A stretch of 64,000 nucleotides of DNA. Origin: Coptis chinensis (taxonomy: Eukaryota; Streptophyta; Magnoliopsida; Ranunculales; Ranunculaceae). The notes beneath the pieces are model-generated. The model worked only from the letters and a program-made list of their open reading frames with translations, was not told the DNA's origin and did no database searches. Position 1 is the first letter of the stretch; each line of letters begins with the position of its first letter. Made by a program: the position numbers and the translations under genes. The stretch covers positions 49,388,001 through 49,452,000 of the forward strand of contig CM027380.1 in assembly GCA_015680905.1 (NCBI GenBank), read 5' to 3'. This document shows positions 11,577 through 22,465 of the stretch, one piece after another.

Positions 11577-12750
11577 ATGGCTGGAAACAGACGGATTTGT
11601 GTGGAAAGAAATTTTGGAAATTTGTTTGAAAGCGGGATGTTTGCTCCATTCTTTGATCCGCGAAATTCACTCTAGAGGATGGGAGAGTTTGTTATATGCC
11701 AATGGAGGGCTTTATTCCAAGGATTTGGTGATGAAATTCTCTACGACAATGGGAGCTTTAATGGCGACCATTTTTGGAGTCACCATCGAGGGTGTCGCCC
11801 GCGAAGTCACACCTGTGTTGCTCTCCGGATCAAGGGCATTCCTCTGGTCAACCACGTCTTGACTTCGGCGGCAGTCCGTGTACCCACGGACTTCGACCTC
11901 ATGCTCGACCGCTAATCGAGGGAGAGTACAACATCGGCGGAAATGCGCGTGTCGGTAGCTTTCGGTCGCGATGGAACCAACCGGGTCGTGGCTCAATGGC
12001 TCGGGCCGAGCGTCATTGGCACCTCGAAGCCTTCGACATCAACAAGACCTTCCTCCACCTTCTCTGGATCCTCCAGGAGCGAAAGGGTAACTTCTGCATC
12101 GTTACCTTTCTTTTTGATATTATCACACATGCTACTCTTAGGTTAGCCCCTCTTGCCGTTCTAGTAACGCAAGTTATGATTAATCTGGGTTTTCTGTCCG
12201 CCACCCCACTACTCCCTATACCACAATATGAGAATATGCTTGTCTTCAAGAAATGCATACAGGACCCTTAGGAACCCACAGCACCTAGGGCTGCCGAGCA
12301 TGCTAGCGTAGGATCCTCTCACCTACCCTACTTTGATGAGACTGCCATGAGTAAGATCACCCAACCCATAGAGGCCTTACGTGCTGTGAATAGTGGTCTG
12401 AGAGACATGTACACTCGCCAGGTATCGATGAGACGTACCTTGGGCGAGTTAAGGACAGATATGACCACTCGCCACGAGTCGATGACAGACAGCATGGGCG
12501 AATTCCAGCAGGAAATGAGAGCTTCCATGACTGCATTTCAGGATAATATGCTTACTCGCCAGAACCAGTTCCAGCGAATGTTCATGGCGAGCCAAACATC
12601 GATTTAGAGCTTCGGTGATGGATACTCTTGGTGATATCCAGGGGCGATTAGCCTCCACCGAGCTCGTCTTTGCCGCGGCGTCGCGGGACTCCCCGGTTCT
12701 TCTTCGCAGCCCCCGAGGATTCTGCTACAACACCTGAGGATCGTCAGTAG
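11577..12750 (+). pseudogene. ORF1a of element A: extra protein in env position
   Basis: The start chosen is the ATG at 11577 (MAGNRRICVE). The protein is followed across frames: MFAPFFDPRN, then HLLWILQERKGNFCIVTFLF and LAPLAVLVTQVMINLGF (12040-12195), then a Q/R/M-rich helical stretch 12347-12607 (MSKITQPIEALRAVNSGL onward, coiled-coil-like), ending ATTPEDRQ at 12750. It is homologous to G ORF1 (FAPFYDAEM; HVLWILQTNKYNFCI; MAPLPVLITKIM) and to ORF1b. The motif P-(L/V)-x-x-(V/L)-(V/I)-T-x-(I/V)-M also resembles ORF2. I suspect a distant relation to the plant transposon-protein family found after pol in Athila (PF20167), not proven. Function unknown; frameshifts make it inactive. Confidence 0.65.
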
Positions 12751-13168
12751 CTAGATTTATTCCGGTCTTGTATAATATTTATATCAGATACTTTATTTAC
12801 GTGTTTGCATTTTCCAGCTTAATAGTAGATGGTTCCTAAATATTTCTATCTTGATATATTAGCTATATCTAATATATAGGTAATAATAAATTATATACAT
12901 ATATATAAATATATATTTTAAATGTCATACTTTAACAACAAATTTTAACGTAAACTAACATTTTATAAAACGTTCAGAAACCGATAATGAAAACGCATAA
13001 AAAACGGTCAGAAAACGGTCATGAACCACATCTAGAAAACGGTCAGAAAATGGAAATTTTCTTTCTATAAATAAGTTAAACTCTTCCTCCATATTCACTC
13101 ATTTAATATTCTTCCCTCTACACTTCTTATTCTAAAAACCGTTTTAGATCACTCCAAGCTCAAGATTC
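12751..13168 (+). other. Spacer and putative promoter upstream of the small membrane ORF
   Basis: The stretch is AT-rich, with an ATATAT-rich patch at 12875-12920. Direct repeats of AAACGGTCAGAAAA occur near 13000 and 13035. A TATA box lies at 13066-13073, followed by a C/T-rich segment (13080-13130) of the kind seen around plant transcription starts. Confidence 0.55.
13066..13073 (+). promoter_or_regulatory. Putative internal TATA box in element A
   Basis: TATAAATA about 95 bases before the ATG at 13169, with CTCTTCCTCCATATTCACTC downstream. The organisation resembles the conserved ORF2 promoters in C, D and G. Inferred from sequence only. Confidence 0.5.
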
Positions 13169-13288
13169 ATGGATGCACTAGAAAAGTTTGAGCAACAGCA
13201 GATTGAATATGCTACTCAAGTCTTCATGCTCGGTTGTTTTATTATAGTCATGTTGTTAATGTGGCATATAGTTCTATCTAATATTTAG
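13169..13288 (+). CDS. Small predicted single-pass membrane protein, 39 residues
   Basis: An intact short ORF between ORF1a and ORF1b. The first 17 residues are polar and charged (MDALEKFEQQQIEYATQ), followed by about 20 hydrophobic residues (VFMLGCFIIVMLLMWHIVL) and a short tail SNI. The hydrophobic run is long enough to span a membrane. A TATA-like box and C/T-rich leader lie upstream. I do not recognise a family. It could be a real membrane peptide encoded by the element, or a chance ORF in AT-rich DNA. It is one of few frames in A without a break, which is weak support since it is short. Confidence 0.4.
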   Translation: MDALEKFEQQQIEYATQVFMLGCFIIVMLLMWHIVLSNI

Positions 13289-13640
13289 GTTTGTATTTAA
13301 GTCATCGTATCATTATATTGTGTTTCCATACCGTTGTACGTTCTTACATCTTATTGTGATTGTATATCTACATTTTCCTTGTCCTTCTACTTACGATTTT
13401 CTAAAAAAAAGTTGGGGGCACTCCTTGTCACATGCCCCATTCTTCTCATCCACACTACATCCACTTTTTTGCGATCTTAGAAGATACATGTGGTCTAACT
13501 ACCACTGTGACACCTCGAAGCGTATCTTTTATAGTTTTGGGATGGGTGCCTATTTATAACAAGGATAGACACCTCAAAAATTTAACTTCCCTTTTTCCAA
13601 AATAATTTTTTTTTTTCCACCACTCCATCTTTAATGGCCC
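13289..13640 (+). other. Spacer between small ORF and ORF1b, with G-tract
   Basis: No gene is recognised. AAAAAAAAGTTGGGGGCA at 13403-13420 is a polypurine-tract-like motif comparable to those after the ORFs in G and C. A C/T- and T-rich stretch follows at 13540-13620. Confidence 0.5.
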
Positions 13641-14722
13641 TCACTTTCGAAGTTTAGTGCCGAGCAAAATTTTTATGGAAAATTTCCAAATGGTCTTTTT
13701 CATCCTTTTTTTTACTGAAATATTACGTCGAGGATGGTACCCTCTTTTACACCATAAGCAAGCATTTTATTCCGAGAGAATTGGTCTTGTTATTTTATAA
13801 AAGCGGTTATTTCCAAAGCGGACAATTCTTTATGCATTGCTAACGGATCTGAACATGAATTGACTATGGAAATCATCTCCGAGGTACTTCAAATTCCTAT
13901 TACAAACCAAGGAGTACACCTTCGGGATTCACCTTTTCGATAATATCCGGCATCGATGTTTGCAACTATCCTTCCACGGCGAATACAACCGAAAAAACCG
14001 TATTGTTTATCAGCGATCTTTACAAAAGAACCAATTATCTGTGATCTAATGGGTAGCTCATAATGTCCTAGGCACGCGTCTAAGACTTCGAAATAACCAA
14101 ACCCTCCTCCATTTACTCTGGGTCTTGCGAGTAACTGCAATGATTTTGCATTATTAAATTTCTCGGAATCGATCGCGTGCGGCGGAAAAAAGGCAGCTCC
14201 TTTACCAACCATTGTGACACTTATCATGATACATTGGGGTTTTTCTAGTACTTCTCCTCATACACCTCTTCGAACAACTAACATTCTTACCATTCACTCA
14301 GTATGTAGGAACGGATTCTGGAACCCCGACGTTGCAAAGAACCATGTCGGTGCAGGAACCAACGAAGACTGTTCCACCGACAACAACTCTACTGAAAATG
14401 CATTATGCAACGTATTTAATCCCATGGAAGGGCTTCGCTTAATTCAACAAGGACTGATGACATTATTCAAACGTCAGAACATTATTATCACCAACCTTCT
14501 TGAATTTCAGGACTTGCGGACAATAAACGAAGAGGAACAAGCACAATTCTTGCACAGCCACAACCAATTCTTGGCAAATCACACTCTCATAATGGAGAAC
14601 CACGAGATTTACCGACGAAAAACAAAATGTTACAACAAATACATTTGCGGATTGACGGCATAGAAAATCTTATAAACGGATCCCTCCCACAAAAGGATCC
14701 TCGCCGTTACTTGGGCCAATGA
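13641..14722 (+). pseudogene. ORF1b of element A: second ORF1-like protein
   Basis: Traces of the same protein type as ORF1a and G ORF1. SLCIANGSEHELTMEIISEV (13827 on) corresponds to the G segment IFIKVAGTKREVTRQLLAEL. The block APLPTIVTLIMIHWGFSS (around 14190-14240) matches ORF1a APLAVLVTQVMINLGFLS. A helical Q/N/E-rich tail follows (MEGLRLIQQGLMTLFKRQNI, 14424 on), like the coiled-coil tails of ORF1a and G ORF1, ending with DPRRYLGQ at 14722. At least three frame changes. The start is uncertain. It appears to be a diverged tandem paralogue of ORF1a. Confidence 0.6.
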
Positions 14723-14875
14723 AACCGTTTAAATTTTGCAATTTTATATTATTTATCATTTTCTTTTTAGTTTTTAATTTTCATATGGTAATTTGTTTTT
14801 ACTTAATTATTCTCATCATACTCTAATATTTGTTTATCCTTGTCTAAACAGGTCACATTTTTTCACACATCTTAT

Positions 14876-15733
14876 TCTACACCCGGAGCAGACGTACTCC
14901 CTAGGTTTGGCAACTTATTTTTATGATCACATGGAAGATCTACCAGCTGTCTAGGGTTTCCCTTTGAATGGTTTTACACTACGTATTGGTAACACCCGAC
15001 ACACTTTTTATGAGCCAACAGTGGCTATGGCTCTAGACCTTCCTCCTCTTCAGCCAGATCTCCCCATTCAATACATGATAGAGAATGACCTTAATGACTA
15101 TTCTAGGGAAGACTTTGCTGCCCAGTATGGCGATGGCCTTGCCCACGTCAATGAACGTGTCGAAGCTGGCCGATGGCCGGACTTCACTATTCCACTAGCC
15201 AGTATGACCATGAATGTTGGAACTGCCATGTTATTTATTCTTCTGAACATCATGGGGGATTGGCATTTTTCCATTGCATCAAAGTCAACGTGTAAGACAT
15301 TCCATGCATTGGCCCAGCAACATACCACCTTCGACATTACAGAACTAGTAATTGAGAATCTTAAGAAGGCTCGGTCTTTTCGGCAACACTATATCACCCC
15401 CGCGATTCTAAGATGCGGGATAGTGAGGGGACGTCTTTCCACGAGTTTGCGGCCACCTTTCAAGACTGGGTAAAGGTTAACTCTATGTGTCCAACAAACA
15501 AGATAATTCGTTCTTTGTGATTTCGGACATGGACACGCCCTGCAAGGTATCTTAAGAAAGTTCGTTCTTTCCCTAATGATGATAAAATGATAGCTCATCT
15601 AGACAATGCAAAGAAGAGGAAGTGGAGTGAAGTCTGGAAAGCTATGATAGATTGGCGGGATGCAAAGGAATGACATTTCTACATGGACGAGGCAAGGAGG
15701 GACTATCCCCTAGTTCAAGGTTGGGAAATGTGA
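14876..15733 (+). pseudogene. ORF2 of element A: env-position protein
   Basis: The clear block is 14964-15473. It has NGFTLRIGNTRHTFYEPTVA, then MNVGTAMLFILLNIMGDWHF, then TFHALAQQHTTFDITELVIE and an LKKARSFRQHYITPAILRC helix. A frameshift near 15470 leads to a tail with PTNKIIRSL, KKRKWSEVWKAMIDWRDAKE and a stop at 15733. It aligns in order with G ORF2 (NVGTTILFILMNILGEW; LALAEGRRRYDI; PTNWVVRSL; WRQAWQVIMAWQD). The N-terminus is uncertain. The family resembles the downstream ORF of Athila elements; no signal peptide is visible, and the MLFILLNIMG stretch is short for a membrane span. Confidence 0.7.
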
Positions 15734-15922
15734 GTTGATGCATGTACATATTTGTTTTATGTTTTGATGTGAAATAAATAAATAACCTAACAGTGTGCTA
15801 CTCTAACAGTGTGCTTCTACTTTTATGATGTATAATATATAGTGTGTTACAATAAATTTCTGTGGGAGATGTCAGCTATATTTTTGCTCAAAGCCTCTCA
15901 GGTATACTCTTTCTTCCTCTTA

Positions 15923-15961
15923 ACACTTTGAGGACACAGTGTCCGACTGTTTGGGGGTGGT
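15923..15961 (+). promoter_or_regulatory. Hairpin plus G-tract module after ORF2 (element A)
   Basis: ACACTTT-GAGGAC-ACAGTGT can form a hairpin with six of seven pairs, followed by TTTGGGGGTGGT. Same loop and G-tract as in G, C and H. Confidence 0.6.
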
Positions 15962-17336
15962 GAGAACCTTTTGCAAAAATTAGGCATGCATAGTTGTATA
16001 TAGTTTACTTAATGTCTAAATAAATGTATTTAGTGACAAATTCTTGTTTCTCTTTCTATGATGAAAAATATTTAGAAATCTCACCCTAGCATCAAAATTA
16101 GGACTTGTTCTTAGAAACTTAATTTAATACGTATGCAATAGTTTTTACATCTTTTCATGAGTATTCATGCACTGACTATCATTAAATGTACACGCCGGTA
16201 AAGTTTAAGGGACCCACGGTTAGACAACTTAGTTTCCATATCCCCGTAAGAATCTTACCAAAAGCCTCAAAATGTATGATATATGAGTAATGACACGGAG
16301 GAGTAGTTCTTCCGAATAGAAAGTTCACACGCCTACTTACTTGATCACTACCCAAATCCTAGGCGAGAATTTAGGCCTTCTTTGGATCGATATAGCCAAA
16401 AATTCACACCTGTAAAAAAAATTTACCGCTAGTCGCCCCACTGAACCTTTCATTAATCCTTTCTACTTCACCAAAAAAAAAAACATTACCCATCTAGTAA
16501 CCACAAATAAATAAGCCTACCTAGATGATGAGTATGAGAAATATGATGAAGTACAGAAAAATGAAGAGAAAAACTTTGTCACAAATCAAAATCAGTTACC
16601 TGTTCAGAAGAAAGGAAAAAGAAAAAAAATATATATGTTTCCAAAAGATCAAAAGAAATGTCAAGGTTAGAATTCCCCCCCAAAAAAAAAATCAAATCAA
16701 AAGGGAATACAAAAGCTTGAAAAATCCAAGTATGGAAACCCATATTAGAAGCAAGAAAGAAATAAGGATTTTCAAGTATAAATATCTCGAAGACCTTATT
16801 CTCTCATACTTATCATTTTTGAATTTTCCATTCTATTTTCTTCTACACTACCACCTAAGCCCCATAACACCTAATAAAGACCTCTAGCTCAATTAGGAGT
16901 AGGATAGTGTGATAATAAGTAGTAGTTGTGACTTCTCGACCTCGGCTCCTCTGACTGTCATTGAGTATGTGAGGAAATGTGTGCCCTCTGCACACTGGAG
17001 ATAGCGAAACTTAAGTGGAAAAATAAGAGAGAAATCGTGTTTCGACACATATCTGTGAGAACCTACTTAAGGACGCTATCCAAAGGATCCAGAAACGGCC
17101 CTGCTCGTACATTTCATTATTAGATTACTGCATGCATGCTCATACGTAGATGTTTCAATTATTGTATGTATATTAACTTGAATTTCGAAAGAATAAAATC
17201 CTTGTTTCCCCTGCTAGTGAGATGTCTAGATACCTGAGATTAATTAAAGAAACAAGCCTTTGTTACTGAGTCGTTGTAGTAAAAATGAAGTTTGTGAGTA
17301 TCTTCTCTGGAAAACTCTCACGAGGCTATAACTCGT

Positions 17337-17357
17337 CCACTAGGGAATTCCTAGTGG
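17337..17357. repeat. Palindrome CCACTAGG/CCTAGTGG in 3' region of A
   Basis: Eight-base arms separated by GAATT. The same palindrome is at 25422-25442 (G), 50897-50917 (C) and 39974-39994 (D, minus). Confidence 0.8.
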
Positions 17358-17459
17358 TTCAAGGCCTTGTTACATACGGTCAATGCAACCGCACTCTGTG
17401 AAATGAGATTTAGCTTAAGACAACACATTTTTGACCACTTATCGTTTTAATGTCTCTTC

Positions 17460-17498
17460 TTTGCTTGAGGACAAGCAAAGTGCTATTTGGGGGTGGTG
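17460..17498 (+). promoter_or_regulatory. Polypurine tract with upstream hairpin, element A
   Basis: TTTGCTT-GAGGAC-AAGCAAA gives a perfect seven-pair stem, followed by ATTTGGGGGTGGTG directly before the 3' LTR. The G-tract is the expected plus-strand primer site. Confidence 0.75.
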
Positions 17499-19362
17499 GG
17501 ATAAGCACCAAAACTGTAATATTAAACCCCGAGAGACATAGCATTTTGGTCGATTATGTGTTTAATAATCATGTAATAATTATATTTTCATACTTTTGCA
17601 GGTTTCCGCAATTAAAATAAATGTAGTGATAAAACATGCATCGAAGTACGGGAATACGGGAATATTTGAAGTTTCCCACTCGACCCCCATGAAGCCCAAC
17701 AAAGCCTGACTAAAGCCGAAGTTTCCAAAAGAACAAAACCAGTGCAGAACGGGTCCACATATAAAGAAGCAGCAAACTTCCGAAGCTCAAATCGGATAAA
17801 TCTAGATGCCGACGTTGGCTAGTGAAGCTGCCAAGTACGGGAATATGGGAATATTTGAAGTTTCCCACTCAACCCCCGTGAAGCCCAACAGAGCGACTAG
17901 AGCGAAGTTTCCAAAAGAACAAAACCGGTGAAGAACGGTCCCATATATAAAGAAGCGAAAACTTCCGAAGCTCAAATCGGATAAATCTAGATGCCGACGT
18001 TGGCGATTAAAAGCTTCCATAGCGACCGGCGACAAACTCTGGCGCATAAGGACAAAAGTCGTAAAAAGCCAAAATCGGGCGATCCATCGGACACACTAAG
18101 TGGGCCCACTCTGGCCCGAAAGGCATGACGAAGTCGCATAGGCAGGTGGCAAAGGATGGTTTCAATTTGGTACCACCTGGCAAGAGAGAAGATATACCAA
18201 TTCAAACCGTGGTTTGAATTGAAATGAGCTACAAGACGAAACTTAAAAAGCAAAAAGACAAAAAATTAAAACAGTTAAAACAAAACTTTGTTTCGAACCA
18301 TTCAATTAGCATAAAGCCAAATCTAAATTAAAACATTCACGGATAGCCTTCTCAAATCCTCGGCTATATATATGAGGTGGTCACCTTCATTATTACCCCT
18401 TCAACATATTAATGCTTTAGCTTCCGCCTAGTTAGATTTTTCTTCAGTACTTACATTCTGCCATTTCCATTCCAGTAGCTTAAATACTGTAAGTTATTTT
18501 ACTCTTAATAACAGTCATTTCTTTTCTAGTTTAATTCTTGTCCTGCATTTATTTACTTAATGTATACAACAAGTTCTATTATTCCTTCTATGACCATGAG
18601 CTAATCCCCCCCCGGGAGGGTTATGCTGCTCGTGTGAAAATCCGGATTGACTCGTTAATATTCTAGAATCACTACTTAGGAATTAGGCATAGATTTGATA
18701 TCCGGTCCCAAAATGACTGAGACTGTACAAAGTTGGATCAGCGATGCTCGGAGACGTCTCGACTCTCTGCGGTGTCGACATGTCTCTAATTCGGCCCGGT
18801 GATGTGAAATCGAGCCGAGCTGAAATAATATACGTAGATGAGATATTATTGAAACTCCTTATGCTAGTGAAATGCGACCTAGAGATGTGGGCATGCACTA
18901 GGGATCAATACTGACGTTGTCTCCTAACACGAGGGCTAATTAGAGATGTAGTGATGTAATAGTAAACTGTTGAAAAATGATTTTTGCATGAGCATGATTA
19001 ACTCTCTCCCTGTTTCTCCATCTTTGTTTACCTACATCAAAATCACCGTAGTAATTTACATTAATTGCACTACCGTTAATTTAATTAAATCCAACTAAAA
19101 ACCTAAAAATCCTACTCACCAAAAAGTTGTAATTCCAAAATGGAACCTTTTCCGAGACCCTAAGGTTTGGACGATCCCTTACTCGACCTATCCTACCAAA
19201 CCCACGTGAGTAAGGTAACTTGAATAAAACGTACGACTATACGGACGTTGGACTTTGGACTTTGGACTTGGGTCTTTGGACTTCAGACTTTGGACTGTGG
19301 ACCTCGGACTTAAGAAAATAAGTAACTGAAAACCAAAACGTGTATAAATGTGTGTTATATCA
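17499..19362 (+). repeat. 3' LTR of element A
   Basis: Collinear with 1391-3296, including the 190-bp duplication (units at 17665 and 17855), poly-C run (18607), and TTGGACTT short repeats (19247-19300). It begins GGATAAGCACC, so the terminal T is changed to G, and ends TTATATCA followed by AAAGC. Confidence 0.9.
18365..18374 (+). promoter_or_regulatory. TATA-like box of element A 3' LTR
   Basis: TATATATATG at the position equivalent to 2261 in the 5' LTR. Confidence 0.5.
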
Positions 19363-19367
19363 AAAGC
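19363..19367. repeat. Target site duplication of element A, right copy (AAAGC)
   Basis: Identical to 1386-1390; the integrase sequence of G continues from here. Confidence 0.9.
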
Positions 19368-19739
19368 CTTAACTTCAATATTGATGAAGCGAGTGTCTAA
19401 CGCAAGTTGCAATTGAATGAGCTTGAAGAAATCCGTAGCGATTCTTACGATCTCGTGAAGGATTATAAAGCTAACATGAAACGTTTTCATGATAAGCAAA
19501 TCTTGCGCAAAGAGTTTGTGGTCGGTCAAAAGGTCTTGCTTTACAACTTCCGTCTACATATTTTCCCAGGGAAACTAAAAACCCGTTGTTCTGGTCCTTT
19601 TCTGGTTACTGAAGTCATCCCTTACGGGGCAATCACCTTGGTAAATCCCAAGGACAACAGTACCTTTCAAGTTAATGGTCAACGGTTAAAACATTTTCAC
19701 GAACTTCTGTTCCCTGATGTAGAGGAAGTCCTTTTATAG
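19368..19739 (+). pseudogene. pol: Integrase of element G, C-terminal part
   Basis: Continues the gene left at 1390. After one indel, 19407-19739 is open: QLNELEEIRSDSYDLVKDYK, KRFHDKQILRKEFVVGQKVL, IFPGKLKTRCSGPFLV, VNPKDNSTFQVNGQRLKHFH and a stop at 19739. It corresponds to residues from about 9810 to the stop in the element A integrase, the C-terminal DNA-binding domain. G and A integrases are clearly related but distinct in sequence, so A is not a recent copy of G. Confidence 0.9.
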
Positions 19740-20806
19740 GATGTCTATGAGGATTGACCTTTGTCATTTGGTGTACTTTCTTTCACTTCCATATAGTGGT
19801 AAGTGCACCATTCAGGTAACCGGGCCCTCCCTATGGAGTGTGTGGCTGTAAGTACCGGATCCTAAGTCCACGGTTAACATAATTCACGTTTTCCACTTTT
19901 GCATGTTTTCTCAGTTTTTGAGTCATGTTCCTCTATGGGGTGAATTATGTATTTATTGTTTTTCATTTTTCTTATTATAAAATAATAAAAAAAATATATA
20001 AAAATAAAAATAAAAAAAATTCTAAAATCATAGAAATAGTAATCCAACAAGCCTTGGGAATCTGACTTTAAACGACCCACGTTTAAAACAAATTTTGTGC
20101 TTAAAAATTTGTTTGGGGGTGGGCAGTCGGTCTTTCCATCCGGATTGCTCGAACTTTCCATTTGTGTTGCTTAGGCCCATTAGTTATAGTTCATTTGGGT
20201 TGACGTTATCTAAACTTAGATTTCCTTCGTTCGCATAACTTACATCACACACGCACTTTGAGGCATTTTTCCACCTTTGTATAAGTCACCCATGGTTGGA
20301 ATTGAGTGTTTTATGGATCATTGGATTGGAAATTCTCTACTGATCATTTCCATAACTCATTCGCCAAAATCGGACCAGTAACGAAGCGGCAAATTAAATT
20401 TGAAATTGCGCGAAATACCAAAAAAAGTTCGGAATTCAAATTGGGCTTGGGCCCAAACTTCATACGAGACCGGCTTGCGACGCTACTTCCCTTCCTTCCC
20501 AAACAAACAGTATTGCGTTCTAGTCCCACCACCGCCATTAACAAAGTTTTCAACCTAAAAAAAAAAAAGAAAAAGAGGAAAGAAGACGTAACTACACCCA
20601 CGCCAAGCAGTTAAACCAAACTGAAATCTTCTCCAAACCATTACTACCACCAACCCCAACAATTTTAAAACTCCGAAAACAGCCACCAATTCAAGCTTCA
20701 ACCTGCCACCGTACCCACCATCGCCACCACCGTTGTTTTTAGTTGTTTTACATCAAACTCGCCTCCTCCACCGTCTACAAAACCATTGGTTGTTTCAAAA
20801 ACTTCA
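19740..20806 (+). other. Post-integrase spacer of element G
   Basis: No gene. It contains a hairpin/G-tract at 20086-20123 and an A-rich run at 20547-20575. The latter half (20450-20800) is rich in CCACCACC-type strings and is probably the leader of ORF1. Confidence 0.65.
20086..20123 (+). promoter_or_regulatory. Post-integrase hairpin plus G-tract, element G
   Basis: AAACAAATTT (20086-20095) pairs perfectly with AAATTTGTTT (20105-20114), and GGGGGTGGG follows at once. Just upstream, TTTAAAC-GACCCAC-GTTTAAA is another perfect stem. The same layout with a 12-base stem is at 47487-47534 in C. Confidence 0.65.
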
Positions 20807-21968
20807 ATGGCGCTACGATGAAGAATTTTGCCGGAGCACGTGTTTGCGGCCGACCGCTTCGCGCCATTTTATGACGCGGAGATGATTAGGAGAAATTGGA
20901 ATGGACTGTGGTACTCGACTGAGGAATTCTATCACTATGATTTGGTAGAAATTTTTTATAAGAAGCGAGAATTGGAGGGGGATAGGATTTTCATTAAGGT
21001 AGCAGGAACGAAGAGGGAAGTAACGAGACAGTTGTTGGCTGAGCTGTTAGGAATTATGCCTGAAAGCAACCTAGAAACGACCATTCAGGAATCCCAGTAT
21101 ACTGGAGTTCCTGCTTTGATGAAAGATACTGTCGTGGAGGGTGAATACAATACGAGTTCTCATTCGTTAAGCGGCCAACCACGAGAACCAATCAACCGGG
21201 TCAGAGCTTCGATGATTTGGTAGGAACGTCCTCGGGAAAGACAAAGTCAGTGACATCGGTATGCAATGTCTGCACGTTCTGTGGATTTTGCAAACGAATA
21301 AGTATAATTTCTGCATCCTCAATTTAATTTTTAATGTGATTAGAGGAGTGGGAAAGAGCATGGCGCCTCTTCCCGTATTGATCACTAAGATCATGCTCTC
21401 ATTTAGAGCTGTCGCAAAATCTGCTCCTATTAAGATCAAATTGCATTCTAATGCAAGTATTTATACGGATTGCATCCAAGAGACTTGGCCATTGTCTGAA
21501 GGAAATGTGGTTGAGTCGAGGATGAAAGGGAGGATATGACATGTCTGGATGACGATGCATTAGATAGTTGTAATTCTAATTTAGAATGCATGCAAGTGTT
21601 GCAAACTGGCTTGCGTTGCGTTTATGGTATTTGTGAAGATATCCGAGATACACAGATTGTAGTTCGAAATAAACAAACGAACCTTCAGACGAGAGTTGAA
21701 ATGCTCAAAAGGGGTCAGGAAGATATCTTGTCTAACATGGAGACTATGCACCAGCGCCAAAAGGACCACTATATAGTACTAAAGGCTGAGATGGAAGCAC
21801 AAATAGCTTCTTCAAATAGAGATGCTACGTCGCATGCCAACCTTGGAGGATTCTGTCTCAGACAAGTCTGAGAGGCATGAGCGTCGTCGCCGAAGGACAG
21901 ATGGCTCAAGCAATTCTTCATCCCAGGACCAATCTCCATCTCAGGGTCCATCTTCATCACATGGCTAG
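20807..21968 (+). pseudogene. ORF1 of element G: env-position protein
   Basis: The start chosen is ATG 20807, in frame with the long block but with a TGA at 20819. The block 20828-21223 reads PEHVFAADRFAPFYDAEMIR, VEIFYKKRELEGDRIF, TRQLLAELLGIMPE. After a frame break come HVLWILQTNKYNFCILNLIF and SMAPLPVLITKIMLSF (21261-21410), then a coiled-coil-like stretch (21590-21800; RNKQTNLQTRVEMLKRGQED) and a basic/serine-rich tail (RHERRRRRTDGSSNSSSQ) ending at 21968. The basic patch could be a nuclear or nucleic-acid-binding signal (inference). Homologous to ORF1a and ORF1b of A. Function unknown. Confidence 0.65.
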
Positions 21969-22465
21969 GTGTTCACTATCAGTTTGTGTTCGCTGTTATT
22001 TCATTGTTTTTATTGTTTTATTAGTTGGATTTTAATTCAGTTGTTAAATTTCAATATTAATGTGTTTGTTTTATGTTGTTTGGATTTAAGTTTTAGTTTT
22101 AATATAATTGGTTATTTTCGAATTGTGCGTGTTTTTATCATTAATCCCACCTTCCCGAAATGTTTGGTGGTGGTAATATTTATACCGAGCATAATTCGTT
22201 ATATGATCATCTTCTGTAAGGTTGTCTTGGAGTAAAGGTTGAGAATTTGGCCAATATCGGCATATCTATGGTTATGTGTGGTGGTAGCATGAAACCTAGG
22301 AGAGTTTAGCAGTTACTATTCTAAATCCAGTATAAAAGATACCAGGGTTGTTAGAAAATCAAGAATATGGTTTGTTTCCGTTTTCGGGTTTGGAATTTTT
22401 CTATTTCCGGAAATTGCCTTAAAACAATTTGGCAACTTGCCGATTCGTTTTGGAAGCTCATAACC

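Larger units (their letters stand above)
15734..17498 (+). other. 3' noncoding region of element A
   Basis: No gene. It opens with a hairpin/G-tract module (15923-15961), has a purine-rich tract (16520-16700), a palindrome CCACTAGG-GAATT-CCTAGTGG (17337-17357) and ends in the polypurine tract module (17460-17498). Strings such as CTAGTCGCCCC, GACCTACTTAAGGACGCTAT and ACTCTCACGAGGCTATAACT recur at the same places in G, C and D, so this about 1.5-kb region is conserved across different elements. Confidence 0.7.
1391..19362 (+). mobile_element. Element A: about 18-kb Athila-like Ty3/gypsy retrotransposon
   Basis: Boundaries are exact: TGATAAG at the 5' end, TTATATCA at the 3' end, 5-bp duplication AAAGC on both sides. 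Two LTRs of about 1.9 kb flank a PBS (TGGCGCC, 3299), gag, a DLGA protease, RT with FMDD, RNase H, and a DDE integrase. After pol come ORF1a, a short predicted membrane protein, ORF1b and ORF2, then a 3' noncoding region and a polypurine tract. All long ORFs are broken by indels and stops. Athila-lineage elements are known to carry extra ORFs after pol; three such ORFs plus a small membrane ORF is unusual. The 3' LTR begins GG where TG is expected. Confidence 0.9.

Noticed and set aside
13889-14227. 112-residue minus-strand ORF in element A
   Set aside because: It is antisense to ORF1b, whose + strand words match ORF1a and G ORF1.
14876-15733. True viral envelope protein for ORF2
   Set aside because: No signal peptide, no convincing membrane span or glycosylation-rich ectodomain; position alone is not evidence of envelope function.
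21969-22235. Hydrophobic 88-residue + strand ORF after G ORF1
   Set aside because: T-rich DNA gives F/I/L/V by chance; the equivalent spacers in C and D do not keep the frame.
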